From GH45 sp046704385 (lineage in GTDB: Bacteria > Bacteroidota > Bacteroidia > Bacteroidales > SZUA-534), in the NCBI GenBank assembly GCA_046704385.1, contig JBJKSB010000097.1, forward strand, positions 1 to 29,924: a stretch of 29,924 bases of DNA, read 5' to 3'. How positions within the stretch are numbered: position 1 is the stretch's first letter; each line of letters starts with the position of its first letter. The position numbers and the translations under genes were made by a program. The notes below the pieces were generated by a model. It searched no databases. It had not been told where the DNA came from and saw nothing but the letters and a program-made list of their open reading frames with translations. Of the stretch, positions 8,603-17,482 are shown in pieces.

Positions 8603-9175
8603 TTATTTGATTATTCCTAAAACAGACTTTTTATTACGATCAAGCAAATACGTCCTGGTGAATTGCTTTTCAGGCAACTCGCCTTCTTTTCCCACAAAGT
8701 GCATTGTACATATATAACCTAATACAAAATCGGGGTCACGTTCGTAAAATTCTTTTTGCGCAGTATATTTTGAAAGTTGTGTCTTTTCCGGTGCTGTTTT
8801 ATAGATTAAAATAATTTTTTCAATCTTTAATTTATCTTGCTCCATAAGATCAACCCGATTGCCATACGCTTTTTTCATTAATGGGTTTTTAATTGCCTGT
8901 AATTCATTGTGGGCTTGTTCCCACCTGGAATTTTCTATTTCCCATTGGGACTGTAAATCATTCAGTTTTTCTGATAAAACCGAGTCATAAATTTTTTTAA
9001 GAATTATAATGCTGTCGCTTGCGCAGAATTCAGTTAGCGGGCTTTGATACAATATTTGCTTAATAACAATACTGTTTTCTGTCCGTTCAAAATTAACAGC
9101 CCGTTTTTCCTCTGTCGTTTTACAACCGGCTATCATCAATATAAAAAAGATTACACATAGATAAATCCCTTTCAT
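8603..9175 (-). CDS. Small lipoprotein, unknown function
   Basis: A 190-residue predicted lipoprotein: the signal MKGIYLCVIFFILMIAGC places the lipidated Cys at 18. The rest is soluble, with a helical, charged middle section (about 60-125, SEKLNDLQSQWEIENSRWEQAHNEL) and a C-terminal part with DFVLGYICTMHFVG that looks like a beta strand pair. I recognise no family. It lies 17 bases after the permease gene on the same strand and is probably co-transcribed with it from the promoter at 10102-10132. Confidence 0.75.
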   Translation of the reverse strand: MKGIYLCVIFFILMIAGCKTTEEKRAVNFERTENSIVIKQILYQSPLTEFCASDSIIILKKIYDSVLSEKLNDLQSQWEIENSRWEQAHNELQAIKNPLMKKAYGNRVDLMEQDKLKIEKIILIYKTAPEKTQLSKYTAQKEFYERDPDFVLGYICTMHFVGKEGELPEKQFTRTYLLDRNKKSVLGIIK

Positions 9176-9192
9176 TATCAGTCTCCTTTTTA

Positions 9193-10083
9193 TTAACTTC
9201 CAAATACAATAATAAAAACACCAGCCAAAATACCCAATAAAGCAAAGGCTTTTCGCTTTAAATTGGTTTCTTTAAAGATAACTGCACCAAGCGCAAATGA
9301 TATAATCACACTGGTACGGCGTAATACCGATAAAATAGTAATCAGTGCAGCTTTGTCAGTTAAAGCATAAAAGTAAGCAAAGTCAGCTACCGTAAGTAAT
9401 ATTCCAATAAGCGGGATGGACCAGCGCCATTCAAATTTTGAAGATTTGCGTTGAGGATACCATAAAAAAGCTATAAATGGAATGTACACCGGAATCATAT
9501 ATACCGAAAACCATGACTGTACCGCCATGCGATCGTAATGGGCTATCAGGTATTTGTCGTACAATGTGCTGATACTTCCCAAAAGAGTTGCTATAATAAT
9601 GAATAGCACCCATTTGTTTCGTTTAAAATTTATGCCTTCGCGATTTCCGGCCAAAGCAAAGTAATAGAAAAATCCCAGAACGGTAAAAATCCCAATCCAC
9701 TGAAACAAGTTATAGTGTTCATGATAAATAGCCAGAGCTCCCAATAATGTCCAAACCGGACCCGTAGCCCTGATTGGAGTTACAATAGTAATCGGAAGAT
9801 TTTTTAAAGCCAGGTAGGCAAATATCCACGAAGAACCTACCAGCATCGATTTCATAAAAATGAACCCATGAATTTTTAAGCTTACAACCGGCACAAAAAA
9901 CAGGGAGCTTTCGGGAATAATATGCAGGAATGATAAGGTAATAAACGGGATAAATAAAACTCCTCCTGTTGCTGAAGCCAGGAACAACACCGGAATTACA
10001 GCATTATTATTTAACGAGACCTTTTTTGAAATATCGTAAACCCCAAGAAAGAAACAGGAAATTAAGCCAAGAAAAATCCACAT
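9193..10083 (-). CDS. DMT superfamily (EamA-like) permease
   Basis: A 296-residue inner-membrane protein with about ten hydrophobic helices arranged as two similar halves of about 145 residues, as in EamA/DMT transporters. The first helix (MWIFLGLISCFFLGVYDISKK) and the segments LPITIVTPIRATGPVWTLLGALAIYHE and ALITILSVLRRTSVIISFALGAVIFKE correspond to the conserved helix 3-4 region of each repeat. DMT members export or import amino acids, nucleotides, sugars or drugs; the substrate cannot be read here. The ATG at 10083 sits just inside a consensus promoter, giving a very short leader, and the lipoprotein gene follows 17 bases downstream. Confidence 0.85.
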   Translation of the reverse strand: MWIFLGLISCFFLGVYDISKKVSLNNNAVIPVLFLASATGGVLFIPFITLSFLHIIPESSLFFVPVVSLKIHGFIFMKSMLVGSSWIFAYLALKNLPITIVTPIRATGPVWTLLGALAIYHEHYNLFQWIGIFTVLGFFYYFALAGNREGINFKRNKWVLFIIIATLLGSISTLYDKYLIAHYDRMAVQSWFSVYMIPVYIPFIAFLWYPQRKSSKFEWRWSIPLIGILLTVADFAYFYALTDKAALITILSVLRRTSVIISFALGAVIFKETNLKRKAFALLGILAGVFIIVFGS

Positions 10084-10101
10084 ACTATTGAATTAGGATG
10101 G

Positions 10102-10132
10102 CAAAATTAATATAAAGAAAAGACCAGGCAAA
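10102..10132 (-). promoter_or_regulatory. Consensus Bacteroidota promoter for the permease-lipoprotein pair
   Basis: On the minus strand TTTG (10132-10129), a 19-base spacer and TAATTTTG (10109-10102) fit the TTTG-N19-21-TAnnTTTG consensus completely. The permease ATG at 10083 is only 18 bases past the -7 element, so the leader would be about 10 bases. Confidence 0.65.
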
Positions 10133-10183
10133 GTTCAATGGGATTTTTCCTTTATAATGAAAAACAATCTTTTAGATGCTACT

Positions 10184-12538
10184 CTAAAACTTAAAAGTAT
10201 ATCCAAAATTTAATAATAGTGGGAATATGCTTTGTTGGTATAATTGGGTAATTCCGTTGTTCTCTTTAAAAAACAAAAAATAGGCATTTTGATGATTATA
10301 GGCATTAAATAAGCCGATATTCCATATGGCGATTCCCCGCTTTTTCGTAAGGGTGTAGTTCAAACCCAGGTCAAGCTTATGATACGCCGGCATCCGGCAG
10401 GCGTTTCGTTTCGAATAAACATGAACTTCTTCTAATTGCTGTACCCCATTGCGATAATAATTCTCGATAAGCACCTCGTATTTTCCCTGGGCCAAAGTTA
10501 TTGCATTACCCGTATGATACTGCCATACAGCTGATGCTGATAGTCGCTCGCTGATATTATAATTCAAAACAATACTGATATTATGGCGTTGATCGTATTT
10601 ATAAGGAAAAGCCTCTCCATCCTGAATATTGCTAAAAACCCGTTCCGATTTTGAAAGTGTATAGCTGACCCAGCCTGTGAACCGGCCTTTTTGTTTCTCA
10701 ATCATCAATTCAACACCTTTTGCATTTCCTTTCCCATTTTTTTCAACTTTCTCAGTCCACGAATAATCCGGGGAATAAACCAGTATTCCTTCTTTGTATT
10801 CAATTAAATTTGATAAGGTTTTATAATACGCTTCAGCAGACATTTTGTAATTTTTTGAAGAGCTTGTGTGGGTCAGTCCAATAGTAAACTGGTTCGATTT
10901 TTCTGGTCGGACCTGTTGGGTTGAAGGAACCCATAAATCGCTTGGCAACCCGGTGCCGGAATTAGTCAATAAATGAATATTTTGTGACATCATGCAATAA
11001 GAGGCTTTAATGGCCCAGGTAGAAAACATCCTGTAATTCATGATTAACCTGGGTTCGGGTAAATGGAAAAAAGTGTTTTCAGTATAAAAGAAATTATACC
11101 TGAACCCAACATTTGACGAAAATTTTTCAGTCAGATTAAAAATCCTTTCTATATAAAATGAACCACTGAAAGCTTCTGTTTCATTATCAATTACAGGATC
11201 AGTCGCCTGGGTGTCCATGGTATTATAGCTGTAATTAATGGCCGAAGGATTAAAGTTATGATAAGCTATCTCGAAGCCGGTTTTAATATCACTGGCATTT
11301 ATCGGTATTTGAAGATCGGATTTTAAAATAAGATCATGAATATTGGATGTCAGCCTGTAGTTTGACGAGCTTCCAAGGTTTTGTTCTTGATTAAAAGCAG
11401 TAAAAGTATTTTTATTGTCAAACTTATAAAATGTACTGGCAATAGTCAGATTATTTGTGGCCTGGTTGGCAAAAACATGTTGCCACCGCGACGACAGGGC
11501 AGTATTTCCCCACTTTAATCCTGAGTATCCGTTATATTCAAAACCAGAAGTATAGGATGACTCGCTATATTTATGGTAAAAATTATCAAGCCCTTTATAA
11601 AAAGCTACGTAAACCCGGTTCCTGTCATCTAAAATATAATTCATTTTAAGGTTAACATCATAAAAATAATAGGCATAATAATCGCCTGAATTTGAGAGAT
11701 ATTTATTAAATAAGATGGAATAAATATCGAGATTGCTCCTCCTGGCCGAAAGCAGGAATGATGCTTTTCCCTTAATTAAAGGCCCCTCAACAAAAAATTT
11801 AGAAAGAATCAGGCTCAGCCCAATCTCGATGTTATATTGATTAATGTTACCATCCTTGTTTCTGATATCTATAATCGAAGAAATCCTCCCGCCATAACGG
11901 GCAGGAAACCCACCCTTGTATAAATCGACGCTTTTTATTGCCGATGGATCAAATACCGAATACAACCCTCCCAAATGCATTACATTGTAAAGTGGGACAT
12001 CATCCAACAAAAACAGGTTTTGATCGGGCGACCCTCCCCTGACATTTAAACCGCTGGTCCCTTCTGTACCCTGGTTGACCCCTGGCATAAGTTGAAAAGT
12101 TTTAAGTAAATCCGGTTCGCCGGTAAGGCTGGGCACAATTTTTATTACGGCCGGAAGAAGGGTAATTTTACTTATTTCGGTCAATTCCTCGCGCGATTTT
12201 TCACCATTCACCGTGATTTGTTCAATATTATTATTATTGGAAACCAGCGAAATATTAATTACAGTATCGCCATTTGTCTTTAGGTATATTTGCCGTGGTT
12301 TGTAGCCTACGTACGAAAAATTCAATTGAATGACATCCCGTTTATTCAACTTGAGAACATAATAACCAAAATTATTAGAACTGGTTCCTTTTAAACTGAC
12401 GGTTTCATAAATATTGGCACCAATTAAACGTTCTCCCGAAAGGGAATCACTAATATAACCACTTATTGAAATTGTTGATTGCGACCAGGCAATGTTGAAT
12501 AAACATATACTTGCAATAAAAGACAGAAGAAATTTCAT
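10184..12538 (-). CDS. TonB-dependent receptor with carboxypeptidase-like N-terminal domain
   Basis: A 784-residue outer-membrane active transporter powered by TonB/ExbBD. Order of parts: signal peptide (1 to about 19, ending AWS before Gln); a CarboxypepD_reg-like beta domain (about 22-105, ISGYISDSLSGERLIGANIYE); the plug (about 120-230) with LNVRGGSPDQNLFLLDDVPLYN and GGFPARYGGRISSIIDIRN; then the 22-strand barrel ending in an aromatic residue (FGYTFKF). This is the short type that pairs with DUF4249 lipoproteins, not a SusC protein, and no SusD gene is near. It follows the DUF4249 gene by 9 bases, so the two form an operon and probably a complex. The ligand is unknown; iron chelates, peptides and other large nutrients are all possible. 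Confidence 0.93.
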   Translation of the reverse strand: MKFLLSFIASICLFNIAWSQSTISISGYISDSLSGERLIGANIYETVSLKGTSSNNFGYYVLKLNKRDVIQLNFSYVGYKPRQIYLKTNGDTVINISLVSNNNNIEQITVNGEKSREELTEISKITLLPAVIKIVPSLTGEPDLLKTFQLMPGVNQGTEGTSGLNVRGGSPDQNLFLLDDVPLYNVMHLGGLYSVFDPSAIKSVDLYKGGFPARYGGRISSIIDIRNKDGNINQYNIEIGLSLILSKFFVEGPLIKGKASFLLSARRSNLDIYSILFNKYLSNSGDYYAYYFYDVNLKMNYILDDRNRVYVAFYKGLDNFYHKYSESSYTSGFEYNGYSGLKWGNTALSSRWQHVFANQATNNLTIASTFYKFDNKNTFTAFNQEQNLGSSSNYRLTSNIHDLILKSDLQIPINASDIKTGFEIAYHNFNPSAINYSYNTMDTQATDPVIDNETEAFSGSFYIERIFNLTEKFSSNVGFRYNFFYTENTFFHLPEPRLIMNYRMFSTWAIKASYCMMSQNIHLLTNSGTGLPSDLWVPSTQQVRPEKSNQFTIGLTHTSSSKNYKMSAEAYYKTLSNLIEYKEGILVYSPDYSWTEKVEKNGKGNAKGVELMIEKQKGRFTGWVSYTLSKSERVFSNIQDGEAFPYKYDQRHNISIVLNYNISERLSASAVWQYHTGNAITLAQGKYEVLIENYYRNGVQQLEEVHVYSKRNACRMPAYHKLDLGLNYTLTKKRGIAIWNIGLFNAYNHQNAYFLFFKENNGITQLYQQSIFPLLLNFGYTFKF

Positions 12539-12547
12539 AAATTGTTT

Positions 12548-13441
12548 TTAATTTTTTAGCCGTAATTGTTTCACATAGCTTTGATAACCGGCAAAAATCC
12601 CATAGCCGTTTTCGATATTTGAATACATATCAACAGGCTCACTATTATATAAATAGTCGTAAAAATCCTTGTCTTGTTGTTGTTTACTGAACAAATGCCG
12701 GGTTAAATATTTCCGGTACAGGTAATAGTTTTTGCTTACTGATCGTAGTTCAGCATATAATTCACCTGTAGGTTTAATCCCATCCGAGTTAATTGTAGCA
12801 CCTACCATCCCTCTTATTTTCATGGTATATGTTTGTCCGTTTATTAATTCATCGGAGAAGAAAATAGATGAAGGATAATAATCCAGATTACCTTCGTTGA
12901 GCAGAACCTTGTCGGTAATCGGGTAATCGTTAAAATTCGTCCAGAAATGCCGGTCTTTGAAAAAAAACAAAAGCTCGTAATAGTTTTTGTCTTCACCTGG
13001 GTCGGTAAAGGTTACCTGTGCTTCACCCAGGTAATCTCCATATTCATCAACAGCAATGGGGAAAACAAAATCGGCATTGGTAATCCTGACTTTTGAAGGT
13101 ACACTATCGGTTGCTTGAACACTATTATAACCAGCTGTTGCTACCTCAATTTTATATTTGTTAGATTCAACCGGTCTGATGCTTGTGTTAACTATTCTGG
13201 AAGAAACAAACGAATCGAATTTCAATTGATCGTTTTCGTAAACCAAAACCTTAAACGGTATATAACTGCCGTTGTAAGGTTCGGTAATTGCACCCGATGT
13301 GGATATCCTTAATTTAATAACCGAGTCGGTTGAATAAATACTGTTTACAACTATTTTGGTATCAATATTTACATTAAATGGTATTTCCCTGGTGCAGGAA
13401 AAAAGAAGAAATACTGTAAAAAAACCACAGGCAATTTTCAT
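12548..13441 (-). CDS. DUF4249 lipoprotein
   Basis: A 297-residue lipoprotein (signal MKIACGFFTVFLLFSC, lipidated C16). Its layout fits DUF4249: an early IVVNSIYSTDSVIKLRISTS strand region, an Ig-like portion with KYKIEVATAGYNSVQATDSVPS, then VTFTDPGEDKNYYELLFFF, SDELINGQTYTMKIR and the helical LRSVSKNYYLYRKYLTRHLFSKQQ near the end. The family is found beside TonB-dependent receptors in Bacteroidota and is thought to be a surface partner of the barrel; its exact role is not known. It is first in a two-gene operon. I found no full consensus promoter; structured sequence lies upstream at 13634-13680. Confidence 0.85.
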   Translation of the reverse strand: MKIACGFFTVFLLFSCTREIPFNVNIDTKIVVNSIYSTDSVIKLRISTSGAITEPYNGSYIPFKVLVYENDQLKFDSFVSSRIVNTSIRPVESNKYKIEVATAGYNSVQATDSVPSKVRITNADFVFPIAVDEYGDYLGEAQVTFTDPGEDKNYYELLFFFKDRHFWTNFNDYPITDKVLLNEGNLDYYPSSIFFSDELINGQTYTMKIRGMVGATINSDGIKPTGELYAELRSVSKNYYLYRKYLTRHLFSKQQQDKDFYDYLYNSEPVDMYSNIENGYGIFAGYQSYVKQLRLKN

Positions 13442-13633
13442 TTGGTAAGAAAAGTATAGTTTAAAAAGGTTAATTATTTCCTTAATAACTCCTATACTTA
13501 ACTATTTATTATAATTCGGCCTGTTTTTAAACTGGAAAATTAGCTTTTCTGAACTTTGTTTAAAGAATTATCATAATATAATACCAAAATACAACATGCA
13601 AAATTTTCTGTATTAATATCAAATTTTATATTA

Positions 13634-13680
13634 AACGCCGTGTGAATTTTACCGACATTCCTTTCGGTCTTGTCGGCGTT
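13634..13680. repeat. Overlapping, mutually exclusive inverted repeats
   Basis: AACGCCG (13634-13640) pairs with CGGCGTT (13674-13680); CCGACA (13652-13657) pairs with TGTCGG (13671-13676); ACCGA (13651-13655) pairs with TCGGT (13664-13668). The pairings share bases, so only one of the last two, and only one of the first two, can form fully. GC content is clearly higher than in flanking DNA. Confidence 0.5.
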
Positions 13681-13685
13681 GCAAA

Positions 13686-13712
13686 TAAAAAACCTGCCCC
13701 AAAGGACAGGTT
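13686..13712 (-). terminator. Terminator of the sdh operon
   Basis: On the minus strand a 9-bp stem (13712-13704 with 13699-13691, one G-U pair) with a short loop is followed by TTTTTTAT. It starts 51 bases after the sdhB stop and is placed to end the sdhC-sdhA-sdhB transcript. Confidence 0.8.
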
Positions 13713-13762
13713 CAGTAAATAACAATTCTATTTTATCGCTTAACTGACGGTAAAATATTATT

Positions 13763-14524
13763 CTACTCCGCAATTTTCGCTTTTAAATATTCCCGGTTCA
13801 GGGTAGCAATATTGGCAATTGAGATGCCTTTTGGGCATTCAACTTCGCAAGCACCGGTGTTGGTACAGTTACCAAAACCCAGCTCGTCCATTTTAGCTAC
13901 CATTGCTCTGGCTCTCTGGGCAGCTTCCACTTTACCTTGTGGTAACCTTGCCAGATGCGATACTTTTGCCGATACAAAAAGCATGGCCGAAGAATTTTTA
14001 CAGGTTGCCACACAAGCGCCACAACCGATACATGATGCAGCATCCATGGCGGCCTCGGCATCTTCATAGCCAATAGGTATGGAATTACCATCAGGAACAC
14101 CTCCTGTATTTACAGAAACAAAACCGCCAGCATGCAAAATTTGCTCAAAGGCTCCACGATTTACCATTAAGTCTTTAACAACCGGAAAAGCTTTTGAACG
14201 GAATGGCTCAATAATAATAGTTTCACCACTTTTAAACTTACGCATGTGAAGCTGACAGGTAGTAATGTCATCATCGGGCCCGTGAGCACGGCCATTGATA
14301 AATAAACTACAAGTGCCACAAATTCCTTCACGGCAATCGTGATCAAATACAATCGGCTCTTTTCCTTCCTCAACCAGCTGGTAGTTTAAAATATCCAGCA
14401 TCTCAAGGAATGAAGTATCGGTTGAAATATCATTAACGGTATAGGTTTCAAAACTACCTTTCGACTGGGCATTTTTTTGTCGCCAAACCTTGATTTTTAA
14501 GTTATTTAGAATTTTTTCGCTCAT
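13763..14524 (-). CDS. sdhB: Succinate dehydrogenase/fumarate reductase iron-sulfur subunit
   Basis: A 253-residue subunit that carries electrons between the flavoprotein and the membrane heme/quinone subunit. All cluster ligands are present: [2Fe-2S] C64, C69, C72 and C90; [4Fe-4S] C165, C168, C171 and C230; [3Fe-4S] C175, C220 and C226. The spacing is that of the Bacteroidota/epsilonproteobacterial type used with one diheme cytochrome b. It is last in the operon, 209 bases after sdhA; that gap is longer than usual and contains a heptad-repeat element. In anaerobic Bacteroidota this enzyme usually works as a menaquinol:fumarate reductase; the direction cannot be decided from sequence alone. 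Confidence 0.97.
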   Translation of the reverse strand: MSEKILNNLKIKVWRQKNAQSKGSFETYTVNDISTDTSFLEMLDILNYQLVEEGKEPIVFDHDCREGICGTCSLFINGRAHGPDDDITTCQLHMRKFKSGETIIIEPFRSKAFPVVKDLMVNRGAFEQILHAGGFVSVNTGGVPDGNSIPIGYEDAEAAMDAASCIGCGACVATCKNSSAMLFVSAKVSHLARLPQGKVEAAQRARAMVAKMDELGFGNCTNTGACEVECPKGISIANIATLNREYLKAKIAE

Positions 14525-14733
14525 TTTATAAAACTTTAAAGTATTGAGTATTGAGTATTAAGTATTGAGTATCAAGCATTAAGTATCAAGACTTTTTAAA
14601 GAAACTATTTTTTAGAATTCCTTAGGCTAAATATCCTTATATAGATACCTGGCTTTTTGCCAAACTTTAAGCTCTCTGAAATTATGCATCTGTCAATCTT
14701 GATTCTTGATTCTAATTATCTTGATACTAAAAT
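14525..14733. repeat. Heptad-repeat element with inverted ends between sdhA and sdhB
   Basis: Seven tandem 7-base units of consensus AGTATYR (14540-14588: AGTATTG twice, AGTATTA, AGTATTG, AGTATCA, AGCATTA, AGTATCA) form the left side. The right side (14697-14728) has imperfect 7-base units of the complementary family (TCTTGAT twice). AGTATCAAG at 14582-14590 is exactly complementary to CTTGATACT at 14720-14728, giving inverted ends around about 130 bases that include a small GGCTTTTTGCC hairpin (14651-14661). No coding potential is visible. Confidence 0.8.
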
Positions 14734-16674
14734 TTATTTATAACTCCGTTGAATCAGTTTTACATTTTCAAAAACTAAGTCTTCTTTATGCATCACAGGC
14801 TCTTTACCTTCACCCTGAAATTCCCAGGCTGAAGCGTAGGTTCCTGTTTCGTCGTTACGTTTGGCTTCGCCCTCTTCGGTAACCGATTCCTCACGGAAGT
14901 GTCCACCACAAGATTCGTCGCGATTCAATGCATCGCGTGCAATTAAATCAGCCAGATCAATAAAATCAGCAACACGGCCGGCTTTTTCTAGTTCCTGGTT
15001 TACTTCACCCTGTTCTCCTGTTACGCGTAAATCTTTCCAGAACTCTTCTTTAATTTCGGCAATCATTTTGATGGCTTCTTTCAAACCGGCATCATTGCGG
15101 CTCATACCCCCATGATCCCACATAACTTTACCCAGTTTTTTATGGAAATAATCAGCAGGTTTCGATCCTTTAATACCCATCAGTTTATCGAGTCTTGCCT
15201 GTACTTCTTTAGCCGACTGCTCAAATTCAGGAGCATTGGTATCAATTTTTGGAGTCTGAATTTCGTCAGCCAAATAGTCGCCAATTGTATATGGTAAAAC
15301 AAAATAACCATCGGCCAATCCCTGCATTAAAGCAGAAGCTCCTAAGCGGTTTGCACCGTGATCGGAGAAATTAGCCTCACCAATAGCATATAAACCCGGA
15401 ACAGAAGTCATCAGGTTATAATCAACCCAGGTGCCACCCATTGTGTAGTGAATAGCCGGGTAAATCATCATAGGCTCTTTATAAGGATCGGTATCGGTAA
15501 TTTTTTCGTACATCTGGAAAAGGTTTCCATAACGGGCTTCAATTACATCGCGTCCAAGGCGTTCAATCGAATATTTAAAATCGAGGAAAACAGCCAAACC
15601 GGTATTGTTTACACCAAAGCCGGCATCACAACGCTCTTTGGCAGCACGTGAGGCCACATCGCGGGGAACAAGGTTTCCGTAACTCGGATATCTTCTTTCA
15701 AGATAAAAATCGCGATCTTCTTCCGGTATATCATTTGGCCCTAGCTGACCTTTCTGTAATTTTTCAGCATCCTCTTTTTTCTTAGGCACCCAGATACGGC
15801 CGTCGTTACGTAACGATTCCGACATCAGGGTAAGCTTACTTTGCTGATCGCCATGCACCGGAATACAGGTTGGGTGAATCTGAACATAACATGGGTTGCT
15901 CATGTAAGCACCACGTTTGTATGCCTGCCAGGCTGCTCCACCATTACATCCCATGGCGTTAGTTGAAAGGAAAAATGTATTTCCATAACCTCCGGAAGCA
16001 ATTACAACAGCGTGAGCACCAAACTTTTTGATTTCACCGGTAACCATGTCGCGGGCAACAATACCCCGTGCTTTACCATCAATTTTTACAATGTCGAGCA
16101 TTTCGTGACGCTCATACATTTTAATAGCCCCTTTACCAATCTGGCGGTTCAGGGCACTGTAGGCTCCTATTAAAAGCTGCTGACCGGTTTGTCCGCGAGC
16201 GTAAAATGTACGCGATACCAAAACCCCTCCGAATGAACGGTTGGCCAAATTACCTCCGTACTCACGGGCAAAAGGAACGCCTTGTGCCACACACTGATCG
16301 ATAATATTTCCGGATACTTCTGCCAAACGATGCACATTAGCTTCTCGGGCACGATAGTCACCGCCTTTTATGGTGTCGTAAAACAACCGGTAAACGCTGT
16401 CGTTATCGTTCTGATAATTTTTAGCGGCATTAATCCCGCCCTGAGCAGCAATTGAGTGTGCGCGGCGGGGGCTGTCCTGATAACAGAACGATGAAACATT
16501 ATATCCTAATTCGGCGAGCGAAGCGGCAGCTGATGCTCCGGCCAAACCGGTACCCACCACAATAATATCTATTTTACGCTTATTTGCCGGACTAACTACT
16601 TTAATTTTTGCTTTATGATTGGCCCATTTCTCGGCCAATGGTCCTTCCGGTATTTTTGAGTTTAATACAGTCAT
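14734..16674 (-). CDS. sdhA: Succinate dehydrogenase/fumarate reductase flavoprotein subunit
   Basis: A 646-residue catalytic subunit that interconverts succinate and fumarate on the cytoplasmic side of the inner membrane. The dinucleotide-binding motif is VVGTGLAGASAA (39-50). H73 in RAHSIAAQGGI is the expected covalent FAD attachment site. Substrate-site motifs QIHPTCIP, HYTMGG and GANRLGASALMQGL are intact. The C-terminal Fp domain (about 460-600) includes HGGMSRNDAGLKEA and the RDALNRDESCGGHFREE motif. Length fits the Bacteroides-type enzyme with sdhC and sdhB partners. It begins 17 bases after sdhC and is followed by an unusual repeat-bearing gap before sdhB. Confidence 0.97.
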   Translation of the reverse strand: MTVLNSKIPEGPLAEKWANHKAKIKVVSPANKRKIDIIVVGTGLAGASAAASLAELGYNVSSFCYQDSPRRAHSIAAQGGINAAKNYQNDNDSVYRLFYDTIKGGDYRAREANVHRLAEVSGNIIDQCVAQGVPFAREYGGNLANRSFGGVLVSRTFYARGQTGQQLLIGAYSALNRQIGKGAIKMYERHEMLDIVKIDGKARGIVARDMVTGEIKKFGAHAVVIASGGYGNTFFLSTNAMGCNGGAAWQAYKRGAYMSNPCYVQIHPTCIPVHGDQQSKLTLMSESLRNDGRIWVPKKKEDAEKLQKGQLGPNDIPEEDRDFYLERRYPSYGNLVPRDVASRAAKERCDAGFGVNNTGLAVFLDFKYSIERLGRDVIEARYGNLFQMYEKITDTDPYKEPMMIYPAIHYTMGGTWVDYNLMTSVPGLYAIGEANFSDHGANRLGASALMQGLADGYFVLPYTIGDYLADEIQTPKIDTNAPEFEQSAKEVQARLDKLMGIKGSKPADYFHKKLGKVMWDHGGMSRNDAGLKEAIKMIAEIKEEFWKDLRVTGEQGEVNQELEKAGRVADFIDLADLIARDALNRDESCGGHFREESVTEEGEAKRNDETGTYASAWEFQGEGKEPVMHKEDLVFENVKLIQRSYK

Positions 16675-16691
16675 TGCTATACTAATTTTAA

Positions 16692-17369
16692 TTAAAACTT
16701 AATAATGAAATAAAGAGGGATGATTGAAAAGCCTAAGGCGATCAAAAAGGCAAAAATCTTTCCAACAACTTCTAACCTTTTCCTCCATATATTCCCGCTC
16801 CATCCAATGGTTTGAAAAGCTGACCAAAAACCATGGGTTAAATGGAGGCCTAAAAATACGGCTCCTGTAATGTACAACAGGTCATAAACAAGACTGGTCT
16901 TAAATAATCCTGAAACCAGGGTATAGGCATCGTGCATTTCAACCCCGCTAACCATAACGGGTGCAACGGTATGCGAAACCTTTAATTTCCAGTAAAAATT
17001 CATTATATGCAGTACCAGAAAGATGAAAATTAAAGTTCCCAAAATATACATGTTGCGTGAAGCCCATGCACTGGCATCTTTTTGATTTACTCTTTGGTAT
17101 TTTACCGGACGAGCTGCCATATTGCTCAAGGTAAGCAATGATGCATATAAAATATGCAAAATAAAACCCAGAGCCAGTATCGGCTCAACAATTTTAATTA
17201 TCGGGTTGGTTGCCATAAAATGGGCCCCCTCATTAAATAAAGCCCCTGTATCGTCAAAAACCAATAGCATATTGACGGTCAGGTGCACCATCAGAAATGT
17301 CATCAGGAAAAAACCAGTAATACTCATAAAGAATTTTTTCCCGATGGATGAACTAAGAAAATTGCTCAT
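16692..17369 (-). CDS. sdhC: Succinate dehydrogenase cytochrome b558-type membrane subunit
   Basis: A 225-residue integral membrane anchor with about five transmembrane helices that binds two hemes b and exchanges electrons with menaquinone. Candidate axial ligands are H29 (MVHLTVN), H71 (ILHILYA), H120 (LVLHIMNF), H175 and H178 (HLTHGFW). A single large subunit in place of separate C and D subunits is the rule in Bacteroidota and matches the b558 family. First gene of the operon. A -7-like element lies 42 bases upstream at 17411-17418, and a 13-base direct repeat is found further upstream. Confidence 0.95.
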   Translation of the reverse strand: MSNFLSSSIGKKFFMSITGFFLMTFLMVHLTVNMLLVFDDTGALFNEGAHFMATNPIIKIVEPILALGFILHILYASLLTLSNMAARPVKYQRVNQKDASAWASRNMYILGTLIFIFLVLHIMNFYWKLKVSHTVAPVMVSGVEMHDAYTLVSGLFKTSLVYDLLYITGAVFLGLHLTHGFWSAFQTIGWSGNIWRKRLEVVGKIFAFLIALGFSIIPLYFIIKF

Positions 17370-17410
17370 AGTGTATCAAGTGTTTACATTAGTTAAAAAA
17401 TCGCAAAAGC

Positions 17411-17418
17411 CAAAAGTA
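17411..17418 (-). promoter_or_regulatory. Candidate -7 element of the sdhC-sdhA-sdhB promoter
   Basis: TACTTTTG on the minus strand matches TAnnTTTG exactly and would give a leader of about 35 bases before the sdhC ATG at 17369. No TTG at the expected -33 spacing was seen. Confidence 0.4.
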
Positions 17419-17482
17419 AGTATTATTGATTTAAATCATTAAAAAAACAACGGCTAAAAACGGCCTAAAACCGAAGGGATAT

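Larger units (their letters stand above)
13442..13762. other. Gene-poor gap between the DUF4249 operon and sdhB
   Basis: This 321-base stretch holds no convincing gene. A 77-codon minus-strand frame here has atypical composition, overlaps the sdhB end and contains the terminator, so I treat it as noise. The gap contains the sdhB terminator (13686-13712) and a set of competing inverted repeats (13634-13680). Confidence 0.7.

Noticed and set aside
10184..13441. Polysaccharide utilisation locus
   Set aside because: There is no SusD-like gene, glycoside hydrolase or hybrid sensor; the receptor is paired with DUF4249, not SusD.
13540..13773. 77-codon minus-strand frame between sdhB and the DUF4249 gene
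   Set aside because: It overlaps the end of sdhB, contains the sdh terminator and the competing hairpins, and its translation has no domain-like composition.
14540..14588. CRISPR-like array
   Set aside because: Units are only 7 bases with no spacers and no cas genes are present; it is a simple tandem repeat.
17122..17442. 106-codon plus-strand frame opposite sdhC
   Set aside because: Most of it is antisense to the well-supported sdhC gene, and the codon pattern follows sdhC.
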